Source of the DNA: Entoloma clypeatum
Taxonomy: Eukaryota; Basidiomycota; Agaricomycetes; Agaricales; Entolomataceae
Direction: 5' to 3'
Length of the DNA stretch: 64,000 bases
NCBI GenBank assembly: GCA_963565915.1
Contig: OY751488.1
Span: 4,898,001 to 4,962,000, forward strand
Made by a program: the position numbers and the translations under genes
Shown: positions 24,101-33,980 of the stretch, one piece after another
How the letters are laid out: the number at the start of each line of letters is the position of its first letter
Position numbering within the stretch: the stretch's first letter is position 1
The notes under the pieces: generated by a model
Seen by the model: only the letters and a program-made list of their open reading frames with translations
What the model was told of the DNA's origin: nothing
Database searches by the model: none

Positions 24101-24217
24101 TTGCAGCTTGATCTCTCGTCGTTTCGGAGGTTTATCTCCCTTGACAATCTTAGTTGACGCAACGGCTCGCTTTGCAGGGATAACATAGGTTATATTGTCT
24201 GTAGCTGCACCAGGCAA
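21131..24217 (-). CDS. Pol polyprotein of gypsy-1 (protease, RT, RNase H, integrase)
   Basis: 1028 codons, identical in protein to gypsy-2 Pol. Aspartic protease motif DSG near residue 56, RT with YMDD near 403, RNase H with DASG near 550, integrase zinc finger (HX..H, CDTC) near 783-823 and catalytic D, D, E near 853, 913 and 949. The frame opens upstream of the first usable start, overlapping the end of Gag in the -1 frame, which suggests frameshift expression. A TGA ends it before the chromodomain. Confidence 0.9.
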   Translation of the reverse strand: MPGAATDNITYVIPAKRAVASTKIVKGDKPPKRREIKLQAQIKTRRGPKTIRPEVDSGCERTCIHPRIVREQNLPTCGIKPISILNADGSPNRQQKAEKLAEVKLDLGTHQETMEAMVLDIGRTDMLLGHDWLVHHNPTINWTTGAVTFNRCPSTCQTKHSDFRVNLNGRKHRVCMVEVRDKDAPKKSDQKWKPGDPILEAVTPTPPPTTKRPSYIERFAHLFEKENFDKIPKEREWDHGIELTPDAPKELGGNMYPMTQKEQEELDEFIDEGLATGKIRPSKSPYASPCFFINKKDGSKRLVQDYRTVNKFTVKDKFPLPHINDLLDVLKDAVYFNKMDIMWGYNNVRIKKGDEWKAAFLTSRGLFEPLVMFFGLCNSPGTFSRMMASLFRDQIRRRICVIYMDDIVVIGKTKEELARNTEEILQILSDNDLFLKEKKCLWEVTKCPILGYVIGEGRVEMETEKVDTIRNWRVPTSKKEVQRFLGFANFYRRFIEGYSNIAKPLTTLTGNTAFTWGPAAQEAFEGLIRAITTAPVLALPKPDGQFRVETDASGYAIGAVLSQKQDDKWHPIAFLSRTMSAAEQNYEIYDKELLAVIEALKDWRHYLLEAKERFEILTDHKNLEYFRRPQDLNQRQRRWKMKLQDYDFELRHVPGKTNAKADILSRLPWYETELEPQDSDQMLKEGLFLKRLELEDVIQMEMFTEEQFFEGGETSDSIKIRNITTIENPWIARIKASNRMETEVAQGLKKNPHWYQQENGITYAGERVYVPPDPQLRQELMFEAHDAPVAGHPGQYRTHELLTRTYWWPTILHDVKKYVKGCDTCQRNKISRQRRHAPLHPNAAPSQPWEDIGIDVVGPIPESDGKNAILVITDRHSKMLHLIPTTMELSAEGLAKIYRDQIWKLHGIPKKIISDRGPQFAAKFMEILCRMLGIKRNLSTAYHPQTDGQAERSHQETEVFLRNFVNHLQDDWAEWIAIAEFQYNDKEHQATKYTPFYLNYGLHPWKGELVLEDTNPAANDFLKKLKQA

Positions 24218-24258
24218 GCGAGTTTGTTTAATGGATAAGGGTCGCGACTTAGCGTCGT

Positions 24259-25452
24259 TTAATCGGACCCTTCGGGAAAATCCTTCTCATCGGTCTCTAG
24301 GGTGATGGTTTCATCATCATCGGTATCTCCATCAGACACCTTCCTAATCTTTCCAGAGTTCTTCTTTGGCTTGCGGCAGTTGCACGCGATATGTCCTTCT
24401 TGGTCGCAGTTGAAACACTTACGACCATCTTTCTTCTTTGGGGCTTTGCAGTCTTTGGCAAGGTGACCAAAGCGCTGACAGTTGTAGCAACGGGCTACTC
24501 CTGCTTTGTCAATCTCCATGGCTTTGCCTTGACCACCATAAGTGGTGCCCGATCCGGTGCGTGTGTCGCCACCCCCTCGGATGATTAATGCATGTCCCTC
24601 CATCTGTCGTCCCTTGTTTCGGATCTCCTTTGCGTAATCAGTGTACGTCTTGCCATCGCTAGCCACTTGTTCAGAAATTCTGCGGTTGACGTTCTTTTCC
24701 AGGATGTATTTCCCAGTTTCTTCGCCAAGGTTTGACAGCTTCAAGAGCTCTTCGAATTCGTCCAAGAATTCGTCGATGGTGCGTTTCTCCTGTTTCAGGA
24801 CTTCGAGTCTCGCCTTGGCCGCTGCCGACTTGTTGGCAATAGAGAATCACGTAGCGATGTCGTCTGAGAACCCTAACCAGGTGATGTTCTCGCCATCGGT
24901 GGCAAGGTCGTCTAACTTGTTGCTGGCCCAGTGTTTACTGGACCCTTCCATCATGCGGGATAATACCGCAAGAATCTTCTGATCGTTGGACAGGCCCTTC
25001 TGGAACCTGATGTATAATTTGGTGGCTTTCCACCACTCGTCGAAGGTGTGTCTGTCTTTGAACATCCCAGGATCTTTGATGATCTTGGATGTATCCATTG
25101 TTTGTACTGTCGGTGCTTCTGCCATGTCTAGAACCTGCAGAGTAGGAGAGGTGTCGGATTGTTGGGATGAAGATGGGGTTCGGGATACAGGTAGGGGTTG
25201 AAAATCAGTCCCTGTTCTAGGCGTCTGTTCGGTATCTGACTGCGCGGAGTTAAAAGCAAATTCATCAGGGGACTCGTCGGCGGAATCGGTGGCAAAACGT
25301 TCGGGGTATTTCCTCTGTAGATCTCTAAGGAATCTCTGTTCCTGCGCGTCTGTTGGTCGCGAGAAGGGGTCAAGTCTCTCGTTTCGTGCCCAACGGTTGT
25401 ACTCGGTCTGTTGCTCGTTGGTGGTAAAGTGGGCGTAGATCTGCTGCTTCAA
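24259..25452 (-). pseudogene. Gag of gypsy-1, interrupted by TGA
   Basis: One long Gag frame split by an in-frame TGA at 24847-24849. The first part holds the capsid-like segment (TFDEWWKATKLYIRF). The second ends with two CCHC zinc knuckles, CYNCQRFGHLAKDC and CFNCDQEGHIACNC, which bind RNA. The same stop is present in gypsy-2. A separate 135-codon frame (25449-25856), in another frame, precedes it. Confidence 0.85.
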
Positions 25453-25903
25453 GTAAGACGTGATGATGTGGCTCTGGGACGTCTCGATGTGACCGTACTA
25501 ATCAATCTTCTGATAACGGTTGTCTGGACACCGATAAACTCTCTGATCTCTGTGATCCGACCTGTCTGAGGTCCTTCTTGAACGCGAAAGCTTTTGAGTT
25601 CGTTCTGTCGGGCGTTGTAACGCGCGATCTGGTGTTGCCGAGCAAGATGGATGCTCTCTGCTATCTCGCCGTGGGGGCGACGCTCGTCATTGTCTAGTTC
25701 TTCGTCAAGCACCTGCTGTAGGATGCGACGGATCTCCGATTCGATGTACTGCTGGATGAGTGTAAAATCGATACTGTCTCGAGGACTTAGCTCCTCCTGT
25801 CGGGCTTCTGGCGTGCTGAATGGGTTACTGGTAAAGTCTTCAAAGAAGCGCGACATCTTGACTCATCTGGTAGTTGCTCTCTTCGCTCTGGGCGAACCTA
25901 ACG

Positions 25904-25914
25904 AGATTTAGCAA
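25904..25914 (-). promoter_or_regulatory. Primer-binding site of gypsy-1, self-complementary type
   Basis: Two bases inside the 5' LTR the minus strand reads TTGCTAAATCT. Its exact complement AGATTTAGCAA occurs inside the LTR (plus-strand 25990-26000), 34 nt downstream of the TATA box, where the transcript should begin. This is the arrangement of self-primed Tf1/sushi elements. Confidence 0.75.
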
Positions 25915-25916
25915 CT

Positions 25917-26276
25917 TGTTATGCGTAACAAACCGTTTCAAGGTTCGGGCAGAGTATGCAGGAAGATGGAAAGGTGAAGAGCAATGTGATTGCTAAATCT
26001 AAGGAATGTAGCTATGGTACATGAGGTTTATATAGTACTGACTATGAGCGGTAACGAATGAGTCAGTAACTGCGGAAGGAAGTGCGCATGAGTAAGGCGA
26101 CTGCGGAAGGCTGTGCACTAATGAGTAAGCTGACTGCGGAATGAGTCAGACAGCTGCGGAAAGCCAGTCAGCGCGGGAGCGAAGGAAATAAAGTATAATA
26201 CGATATGTGTAAGCGGGGGCCGATGAGTAAAAGTGAAAAAGTAAGCGTATACGTCCGTAGTCGTTAGTCCGTAACA
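25917..26276 (-). repeat. 5' LTR of gypsy-1 (360 bp type)
   Basis: No difference found from the 5' LTR of gypsy-2, although it differs clearly from the 3' LTR of the same element. It contains the TATA box TATATAA and the presumed transcription start. Confidence 0.95.
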
Positions 26277-26281
26277 TGGGG

Positions 26282-27400
26282 GGTGTCTGCGTCCTACCCC
26301 CCAAAGAAGTGCCTGTGCGGTTCTTACCCTTCAATCGTGTTTGCTTGCCAGAGGGGGCTGCACCCCTTTGCACCCAGCACGCTACCACACGACTACCGCC
26401 AACGGTTGTGTTGGGCGTTGGACGATCCCTAAAGGCAAAGGCCCCTGGGTTGTCCATGATGAATTTCCCGAAGACGTCCCAAACGGGAGTGTTCCTCGAG
26501 AGGGTGGGCATGTCTGGGGGCCTGGTGGGGTGATGCAGACATTTGTAGAATACGTGGGTGAAGTCCTCAATGGACCCCGATCCACAGTCACATCATTCAA
26601 CTTTGTCACCAATATTGAACCTATGTCTGTAGTGGCCAATTGGAGCGTGACTGGTGAGGCCGCGCACCATTTGTGCTGTGAGGGATTGGGAGTGGCCCAC
26701 ATCCTTAAGCCAAGTGCCGCCCTTAAGGTGGGACAGCTTCATTTGTTTGGCCCGAGCGTGGTCTTGGCGTCTGACGCCTGATTTTGGGAATTGATAGTGA
26801 CGGCCAACATACTTCGGGGACTGGTACAGGTTGTTCCACTTGCTGAGCATGTCATCCGTGAACTGCTTCGTGTTGAAGTCAAGGGATCTGGAGGCCAACT
26901 CGCCACACTCAATGTGTATTGAGGAGGCGAAGTCGTGCACTGCACGATGGGGTTCGAAGCCATGGTCCGAGCAATCAGGGACATGGTGGAAGAAAACCTT
27001 AGATTTCAGAGCTGGTTCCTCAAACCAAGGGACCAGGTTGCTGATGATGGCGAGTGCAGTTGCCTGCGAGGAGTGGAGATCCAGGTCAGTGGCACGCCGG
27101 ATGGCGTTGGCTGAGTCGGTAAAAATGTGGATTTCTTCCAGTTTGGAGAGACCCCCTAGCAGACTGACCAGGTTGGAGAACCCGTGTCTGATGGCTAAGG
27201 TTTCAGTGTCGTCAGAGACTGCGAGGCCCCCAGCTGCCCAGTCTTTGTTGATGGAATATCCCATGTGCCAGGTTTCCCAAGCTGCAACAGCTTGTTGGCC
27301 CGACGCTAGGGAGGGAACGGCCGCATCAGTGACAATGATGGCGGATTTGTTAGAGCAGATGTTGGCGTTGAACACCTTGTCAAGGGTGATGAGGTGCAGC
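26282..27400 (-). pseudogene. LINE ORF2 C-terminal relic: RNase H domain and zinc knuckle
   Basis: This is the C-terminal part of a basidiomycete non-LTR retrotransposon polyprotein. The RNase H fold shows IIVTDAAVPS, ETLAIRHGF (Glu), EEIHIFTDSANAI (Asp) and HHVPDCSDHG. A conserved tail follows (LTSHAPIGHYRHRF), then a Cys-His cluster CDCGSGSIEDFTHVFYKC and a segment ending NPGAFAFRD. An in-frame TGA at 26593-26595 splits RNase H from the cysteine cluster, so it is dead. The RT and endonuclease parts are missing, as in 5'-truncated LINE copies. Upstream it merges into minisatellite B. Confidence 0.75.
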
Positions 27401-27429
27401 TTCCTGGCTTCGGCTCGCTCCTTCTGTAC

Positions 27430-27960
27430 ATCCCTCACCCATGTGAGGTCTCTCTCGTCACCCCTGCCCAACATGGCCCCCACATGCAGCCTCTTGCCTC
27501 TCATGTCCCTTGGCTCTTGTCTGTGCATGTCCTCCCACCGTTTTTGTGTGTCCTGTGTTATTTCACACCGTTGTTCATGCACCTCCCACCGTTCCTGCAT
27601 GTTCTTGCATGTTCACGCCATTTCTCGCGTGTTTTGTCAGTAATCTGACATGATGTGAATGGCGGGGTGCTTACCTATATGGGGCCCCCCGCACCTGCTG
27701 TGTCCCTCAGCTCTCATGCATGCTCATCACCCGCGTCCCGTACACCCCTCATGTGTGCTCAAAACCCATGTCCTGTATGCCCCTTGCCTGTGTTTCGTGC
27801 GCTGGTGCATTTGGCCTGTGGTGTTTGGGTGTCCTGTGTCCTGTGTCATTTCTGCGCCGTTTTTGTCTCTTCTGTGCCGTTGCTTGCATGTCCCCCGCTG
27901 TTTCTCATGTGTTTTATCAGTGGTCTGGTGCCACGTGAATGGCAGGTGCTTACCTATATG
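27430..27960. repeat. Minisatellite B with conserved edges
   Basis: Degenerate units around TGTCCYGCCGTTYCTCGTGTG. Two copies of an edge motif, GTGAATGGCRGG(G)TGCTTACCTATATGG, lie at 27656-27690 and 27936-27962. The same edge occurs in the other orientation at 49854. Other arrays are at 48600-49260 and 49860-50180. Confidence 0.75.
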
Positions 27961-28243
27961 GCCTCCGTGGCCCTTGTGTAAATGAAGGGAGGAGGCATTG
28001 ATGGAGGGGGAGGACACTTGGTCTCTCAGCTCTCGTCAGTAGTGTTTGAGGGTTCGGTTCGGTTCGGTTTTTTGCCCCAAAAGTGGATGGACCGAGACCA
28101 GACCGGTCTTTCAATCACTCAGAAATACTATAGACCAAGACCGAACCGGGGGGAACCGGTCTCGGCATGTTATTTTGCTTGAACCAAACCGGTCCAAACT
28201 GGTCTGAACCGGTCATACAGTGACTTCCAAAAGCGGCCCAATG

Positions 28244-28603
28244 TGTTACGGACTAACGACTACGGACGTATACGCTTACTTTTTCACTTTTACTCATCGG
28301 CCCCCGCTTACACATATCGTATTATACTTTATTTCCTTCGCTCCCGCGCTGACTGGCTTTCCGCAGCTGTCTGACTCATTCCGCAGTCAGCTTACTCATT
28401 AGTGCACAGCCTTCCGCAGTCGCCTTACTCATGCGCACTTCCTTCCGCAGTTACTGACTCATTCGTTACCGCTCATAGTCAGTACTATATAAACCTCATG
28501 TACCATAGCTACATTCCTTAGATTTAGCAATCACATTGCTCTTCACCTTTCCATCTTCCTGCATACTCTGCCCGAACCTTGAAACGGTTTGTTACGCATA
28601 ACA
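28244..28603 (+). repeat. 5' LTR of gypsy-2 with promoter
   Basis: 360 bp, TGTTACGG to CATAACA. TATA box at 28486-28492 and presumed transcription start at 28520, where AGATTTAGCAA begins. No difference found from the gypsy-1 5' LTR. Confidence 0.95.
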
Positions 28604-28605
28604 AG

Positions 28606-28616
28606 TTGCTAAATCT
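28606..28616 (+). promoter_or_regulatory. Self-priming primer-binding site of gypsy-2
   Basis: TTGCTAAATCT, two bases after the LTR, is the exact complement of AGATTTAGCAA at 28520-28530. The pairing is 11 nt and stops on both sides, the length known for Tf1. No complement to a tRNA 3' end (TGG...) is found at this position. Confidence 0.75.
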
Positions 28617-28663
28617 CGTTAGGTTCGCCCAGAGCGAAGAGAGCAACTACCAGATGAGTCAAG

Positions 28664-29071
28664 ATGTCGCGCTTCTTTGAAGACTTTACCAGTAACCCAT
28701 TCAGCACGCCAGAAGCCCGACAGGAGGAGCTAAGTCCTCGAGACAGTATCGATTTTACACTCATCCAGCAGTACATCGAATCGGAGATCCGTCGCATCCT
28801 ACAGCAGGTGCTTGACGAAGAACTAGACAATGACGAGCGTCGCCCCCACGGCGAGATAGCAGAGAGCATCCATCTTGCTCGGCAACACCAGATCGCGCGT
28901 TACAACGCCCGACAGAACGAACTCAAAAGCTTTCGCGTTCAAGAAGGACCTCAGACAGGTCGGATCACAGAGATCAGAGAGTTTATCGGTGTCCAGACAA
29001 CCGTTATCAGAAGATTGATTAGTACGGTCACATCGAGACGTCCCAGAGCCACATCATCACGTCTTACTTGA
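28664..29071 (+). CDS. Short upstream frame of gypsy-2, 135 aa
   Basis: Begins MSRFFEDFTSNPF just after the leader. Helical, rich in Glu/Arg/Gln, with no known domain. The next frame (Gag) starts within 4 nt of its end in a different phase, so it may be the Gag N-terminus joined by frameshift, or a separate leader product. It is identical in gypsy-1 (25449-25856). Confidence 0.5.
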   Translation: MSRFFEDFTSNPFSTPEARQEELSPRDSIDFTLIQQYIESEIRRILQQVLDEELDNDERRPHGEIAESIHLARQHQIARYNARQNELKSFRVQEGPQTGRITEIREFIGVQTTVIRRLISTVTSRRPRATSSRLT

Positions 29072-30261
29072 AGCAGCAGATCTACGCCCACTTTACCACC
29101 AACGAGCAACAGACCGAGTACAACCGTTGGGCACGAAACGAGAGACTTGACCCCTTCTCGCGACCAACAGACGCGCAGGAACAGAGATTCCTTAGAGATC
29201 TACAGAGGAAATACCCCGAACGTTTTGCCACCGATTCCGCCGACGAGTCCCCTGATGAATTTGCTTTTAACTCCGCGCAGTCAGATACCGAACAGACGCC
29301 TAGAACAGGGACTGATTTTCAACCCCTACCTGTATCCCGAACCCCATCTTCATCCCAACAATCCGACACCTCTCCTACTCTGCAGGTTCTAGACATGGCA
29401 GAAGCACCGACAGTACAAACAATGGATACATCCAAGATCATCAAAGATCCTGGGATGTTCAAAGACAGACACACCTTCGACGAGTGGTGGAAAGCCACCA
29501 AATTATACATCAGGTTCCAGAAGGGCCTGTCCAACGATCAGAAGATTCTTGCGGTATTATCCCGCATGATGGAAGGGTCCAGTAAACACTGGGCCAGCAA
29601 CAAGTTAGACGACCTTGCCACCGATGGCGAGAACATCACCTGGTTAGGGTTCTCAGACGACATCGCTACGTGATTCTCTATTGCCAACAAGTCGGCAGCG
29701 GCCAAGGCGAGACTCGAAGTCCTGAAACAGGAGAAACGCACCATCGACGAATTCTTGGACGAATTCGAAGAGCTCTTGAAGCTGTCAAACCTTGGCGAAG
29801 AAACTGGGAAATACATCCTGGAAAAGAACGTCAACCGCAGAATTTCTGAACAAGTGGCTAGCGATGGCAAGACGTACACTGATTACGCAAAGGAGATCCG
29901 AAACAAGGGACGACAGATGGAGGGACATGCATTAATCATCCGAGGGGGTGGCGACACACGCACCGGATCGGGCACCACTTATGGTGGTCAAGGCAAAGCC
30001 ATGGAGATTGACAAAGCAGGAGTAGCCCGTTGCTACAACTGTCAGCGCTTTGGTCACCTTGCCAAAGACTGCAAAGCCCCAAAGAAGAAAGATGGTCGTA
30101 AGTGTTTCAACTGCGACCAAGAAGGACATATCGCGTGCAACTGCCGCAAGCCAAAGAAGAACTCTGGAAAGATTAGGAAGGTGTCTGATGGAGATACCGA
30201 TGATGATGAAACCATCACCCTAGAGACCGATGAGAAGGATTTTCCCGAAGGGTCCGATTAA
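29068..30261 (+). pseudogene. Gag of gypsy-2, interrupted by TGA
   Basis: The first part (to 29673) includes a Ser/Thr/Pro-rich linker and the capsid-like segment. An in-frame TGA at 29671-29673 follows SDDIAT. The second part includes FSIANKSAAA and ends with two CCHC zinc knuckles and an acidic tail. The final stop at 30259-30261 lies in the overlap with Pol. The stop probably arose from CGA, since an Arg-type residue fits the helix, but that is inference. Confidence 0.85.
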
Positions 30262-30302
30262 ACGACGCTAAGTCGCGACCCTTATCCATTAAACAAACTC
30301 GC

Positions 30303-33300
30303 TTGCCTGGTGCAGCTACAGACAATATAACCTATGTTATCCCTGCAAAGCGAGCCGTTGCGTCAACTAAGATTGTCAAGGGAGATAAACCTCCGAAACG
30401 ACGAGAGATCAAGCTGCAAGCTCAGATCAAAACACGACGAGGACCAAAGACCATTCGACCCGAGGTTGATAGCGGATGTGAACGCACATGTATCCATCCC
30501 AGAATAGTACGCGAACAGAACCTTCCCACATGTGGAATAAAGCCCATATCAATCCTAAATGCGGATGGATCGCCGAACCGACAACAGAAAGCAGAAAAAC
30601 TTGCCGAAGTCAAGCTGGACTTAGGAACACACCAGGAAACCATGGAAGCAATGGTATTGGACATTGGGAGAACGGACATGCTTTTGGGACATGACTGGTT
30701 GGTGCACCACAACCCCACAATCAATTGGACGACCGGCGCTGTAACATTCAACCGGTGCCCATCAACATGTCAAACCAAACACTCGGATTTCAGGGTTAAC
30801 CTTAATGGTCGCAAACATCGGGTTTGCATGGTGGAAGTACGAGACAAGGACGCGCCCAAGAAATCGGATCAGAAATGGAAGCCCGGAGACCCCATATTGG
30901 AAGCAGTTACTCCCACACCACCTCCCACAACCAAACGACCCTCATACATTGAACGTTTTGCCCATCTCTTTGAAAAAGAAAACTTTGACAAGATCCCAAA
31001 GGAAAGAGAATGGGACCACGGCATCGAACTCACACCGGACGCACCAAAGGAGCTAGGAGGAAACATGTACCCTATGACCCAAAAGGAGCAAGAAGAACTG
31101 GACGAATTCATCGATGAAGGCCTGGCAACCGGAAAGATCCGACCGTCCAAATCCCCTTATGCATCACCCTGCTTCTTCATCAACAAGAAAGACGGTTCCA
31201 AAAGATTGGTACAGGATTATCGCACAGTCAATAAATTCACGGTTAAGGACAAATTCCCACTCCCACACATCAATGACCTCTTGGATGTATTGAAGGACGC
31301 AGTCTACTTCAACAAAATGGACATCATGTGGGGATACAATAACGTGCGGATCAAGAAGGGTGACGAATGGAAAGCCGCCTTCCTGACCAGCCGAGGATTG
31401 TTTGAACCATTGGTCATGTTTTTTGGTCTCTGCAACTCCCCGGGAACGTTCTCTCGGATGATGGCCAGCCTATTCAGGGATCAGATCCGTCGACGCATCT
31501 GTGTGATTTACATGGATGACATAGTGGTTATTGGTAAAACCAAGGAAGAACTCGCCCGGAACACCGAAGAGATCTTGCAGATTCTGTCAGACAATGACCT
31601 GTTCCTAAAGGAGAAGAAGTGTCTTTGGGAAGTAACGAAATGCCCCATATTGGGATACGTCATTGGAGAAGGACGTGTTGAGATGGAAACTGAAAAGGTG
31701 GACACAATCCGGAACTGGCGAGTACCCACATCAAAAAAGGAAGTCCAGAGGTTCCTGGGATTTGCCAATTTTTATCGACGCTTCATTGAAGGATACTCAA
31801 ACATCGCAAAGCCACTCACAACACTTACGGGAAATACAGCATTCACATGGGGGCCAGCGGCACAAGAAGCATTTGAAGGTCTCATACGGGCAATCACGAC
31901 GGCACCAGTCTTGGCATTGCCCAAACCGGATGGACAGTTCAGGGTCGAAACCGATGCATCGGGTTATGCGATTGGGGCGGTACTTTCACAGAAACAAGAC
32001 GACAAGTGGCATCCTATCGCGTTCTTGTCGCGGACCATGTCCGCGGCCGAACAGAATTATGAAATATATGACAAGGAACTCTTGGCAGTCATAGAAGCAC
32101 TGAAGGACTGGCGACATTATCTACTTGAAGCCAAGGAACGATTCGAGATCTTAACCGATCACAAAAACCTGGAGTATTTCCGGCGTCCTCAGGACCTAAA
32201 CCAACGACAGAGGCGCTGGAAGATGAAGTTACAAGACTATGACTTCGAATTGCGACATGTACCTGGGAAGACAAACGCGAAAGCAGACATCCTGTCACGT
32301 TTACCCTGGTATGAGACGGAACTCGAGCCGCAGGACAGCGACCAAATGCTCAAGGAGGGGCTATTTTTGAAACGATTGGAATTAGAAGATGTGATACAAA
32401 TGGAGATGTTCACGGAGGAACAATTCTTTGAAGGGGGTGAAACATCTGATTCCATCAAAATCAGAAACATCACAACCATCGAAAACCCATGGATCGCACG
32501 CATCAAGGCCTCGAATCGCATGGAGACAGAAGTAGCCCAGGGTCTGAAGAAGAATCCTCACTGGTACCAGCAGGAAAATGGCATCACCTACGCAGGAGAA
32601 CGAGTCTATGTTCCACCAGACCCACAATTGCGCCAAGAACTGATGTTTGAAGCGCACGACGCACCAGTGGCAGGACATCCAGGACAATATCGAACACATG
32701 AACTCCTCACTCGCACCTACTGGTGGCCCACCATCCTACATGACGTAAAGAAGTATGTGAAAGGTTGTGACACCTGTCAACGTAACAAGATCAGCCGCCA
32801 AAGGAGACATGCCCCTTTACACCCTAACGCCGCGCCAAGTCAACCATGGGAAGACATAGGGATTGACGTCGTGGGACCGATACCAGAATCTGATGGGAAG
32901 AACGCAATTCTGGTCATCACAGACAGACATTCAAAGATGCTTCATCTCATCCCGACAACCATGGAACTATCGGCTGAAGGATTAGCCAAGATCTATCGGG
33001 ACCAGATATGGAAGCTTCATGGGATCCCTAAGAAGATCATTAGCGACAGAGGACCACAGTTCGCCGCGAAGTTCATGGAGATACTTTGCCGCATGTTGGG
33101 AATCAAGAGAAATCTGTCCACTGCGTACCATCCACAAACTGATGGACAAGCCGAACGATCGCATCAGGAAACCGAGGTGTTCTTACGAAACTTTGTCAAC
33201 CATCTACAAGATGATTGGGCGGAATGGATCGCAATCGCAGAATTCCAGTACAATGACAAAGAACATCAAGCGACAAAGTACACACCATTCTATCTCAACT

Positions 33301-33389
33301 ACGGTCTGCATCCTTGGAAGGGAGAACTTGTGTTGGAAGACACCAATCCAGCGGCAAACGACTTCTTGAAAAAACTCAAACAGGCATGA
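30303..33389 (+). CDS. Pol polyprotein of gypsy-2
   Basis: 1028 codons from an internal leucine codon; the frame is actually open from about 30232. Protease DSG near residue 56 and LLGHDWL; RT with DYRTVNKFT, FGLCNSPGTF and YMDD; RNase H with ETDASG; integrase with HHCC finger, IGIDVVGPI, SDRGPQF and QTDGQAERSHQE. All catalytic residues are present. It ends at TGA (LKKLKQA then stop) before the chromodomain, which continues in the same frame from about 33390. Confidence 0.92.
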   Translation: MPGAATDNITYVIPAKRAVASTKIVKGDKPPKRREIKLQAQIKTRRGPKTIRPEVDSGCERTCIHPRIVREQNLPTCGIKPISILNADGSPNRQQKAEKLAEVKLDLGTHQETMEAMVLDIGRTDMLLGHDWLVHHNPTINWTTGAVTFNRCPSTCQTKHSDFRVNLNGRKHRVCMVEVRDKDAPKKSDQKWKPGDPILEAVTPTPPPTTKRPSYIERFAHLFEKENFDKIPKEREWDHGIELTPDAPKELGGNMYPMTQKEQEELDEFIDEGLATGKIRPSKSPYASPCFFINKKDGSKRLVQDYRTVNKFTVKDKFPLPHINDLLDVLKDAVYFNKMDIMWGYNNVRIKKGDEWKAAFLTSRGLFEPLVMFFGLCNSPGTFSRMMASLFRDQIRRRICVIYMDDIVVIGKTKEELARNTEEILQILSDNDLFLKEKKCLWEVTKCPILGYVIGEGRVEMETEKVDTIRNWRVPTSKKEVQRFLGFANFYRRFIEGYSNIAKPLTTLTGNTAFTWGPAAQEAFEGLIRAITTAPVLALPKPDGQFRVETDASGYAIGAVLSQKQDDKWHPIAFLSRTMSAAEQNYEIYDKELLAVIEALKDWRHYLLEAKERFEILTDHKNLEYFRRPQDLNQRQRRWKMKLQDYDFELRHVPGKTNAKADILSRLPWYETELEPQDSDQMLKEGLFLKRLELEDVIQMEMFTEEQFFEGGETSDSIKIRNITTIENPWIARIKASNRMETEVAQGLKKNPHWYQQENGITYAGERVYVPPDPQLRQELMFEAHDAPVAGHPGQYRTHELLTRTYWWPTILHDVKKYVKGCDTCQRNKISRQRRHAPLHPNAAPSQPWEDIGIDVVGPIPESDGKNAILVITDRHSKMLHLIPTTMELSAEGLAKIYRDQIWKLHGIPKKIISDRGPQFAAKFMEILCRMLGIKRNLSTAYHPQTDGQAERSHQETEVFLRNFVNHLQDDWAEWIAIAEFQYNDKEHQATKYTPFYLNYGLHPWKGELVLEDTNPAANDFLKKLKQA

Positions 33390-33428
33390 GAAGAAGCCAA
33401 CGCAGCACTGAAACAGGCCCAGGATCAG

Positions 33429-33911
33429 ATGAAGAAGACAGTTGATACACGACGAAGCCCGTCTCGGAATTACCGCATCGGAGACAAGGTGTGGCTGGAA
33501 GGGACTAACATCAGGACTGATCGTCCCTCAAAGAAACTTGACGCCCTCCGACACGGACCGTTCAAAGTCCTAGAGAAGAAAGGAGCTAGCGCATACCGTC
33601 TTGATCTTCCCAAAACCTGGAAGATGATCCACCCTGTGTTCAACGAGACCCTGTTATCGCCATACGAAACCCCGAAGTATGCCATTCAGAAAAAGAAGCC
33701 AGCCCCTGATCCGATCATCATTGAAGGACGAGAAGAATACCATGTCTCCACAATCCTGGACTCTCGGAAATTCCGTGGAAAGATCCAGTACCTTGTCCAA
33801 TGGGAAGGGTATGGCCCAGAAGAGAACACGTGGGAACCTCGGACTAATGTTCAGAACGCTCAAGACTTGATCCGAGATTTTCATCGGCAAAATCCATCAC
33901 GTCCACAATAA
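33429..33911 (+). pseudogene. Integrase tail and chromodomain of gypsy-2
   Basis: Same frame as Pol, cut off by one TGA. It contains the GPY/F-like region and a C-terminal chromodomain with aromatic residues in YLVQWEGYGPEENTWEP. An intact relative would carry this as the end of integrase. Confidence 0.85.
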
Positions 33912-33980
33912 AAGAACAAACTTTGAGAGCCATTTTCCACATCGACTTCTGTCACATCGAGTTCCCCGCTCCAACTCTTC

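Larger units (their letters stand above)
19716..26276 (-). mobile_element. Gypsy-1: chromodomain Ty3/gypsy retrotransposon, 6561 bp, minus strand
   Basis: Bounded by LTRs (5' 25917-26276, 3' 19716-20085) and by the 5-bp target duplication TGGGG at 19711-19715 and 26277-26281. Order on the minus strand: LTR, primer site, short upstream frame, Gag, Pol (protease, RT, RNase H, integrase), chromodomain, an extra 138-codon frame, polypurine tract, LTR. Its deduced proteins are identical to those of gypsy-2. It interrupts the LINE relic. The element is non-autonomous because Gag and Pol carry nonsense codons. Confidence 0.95.
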
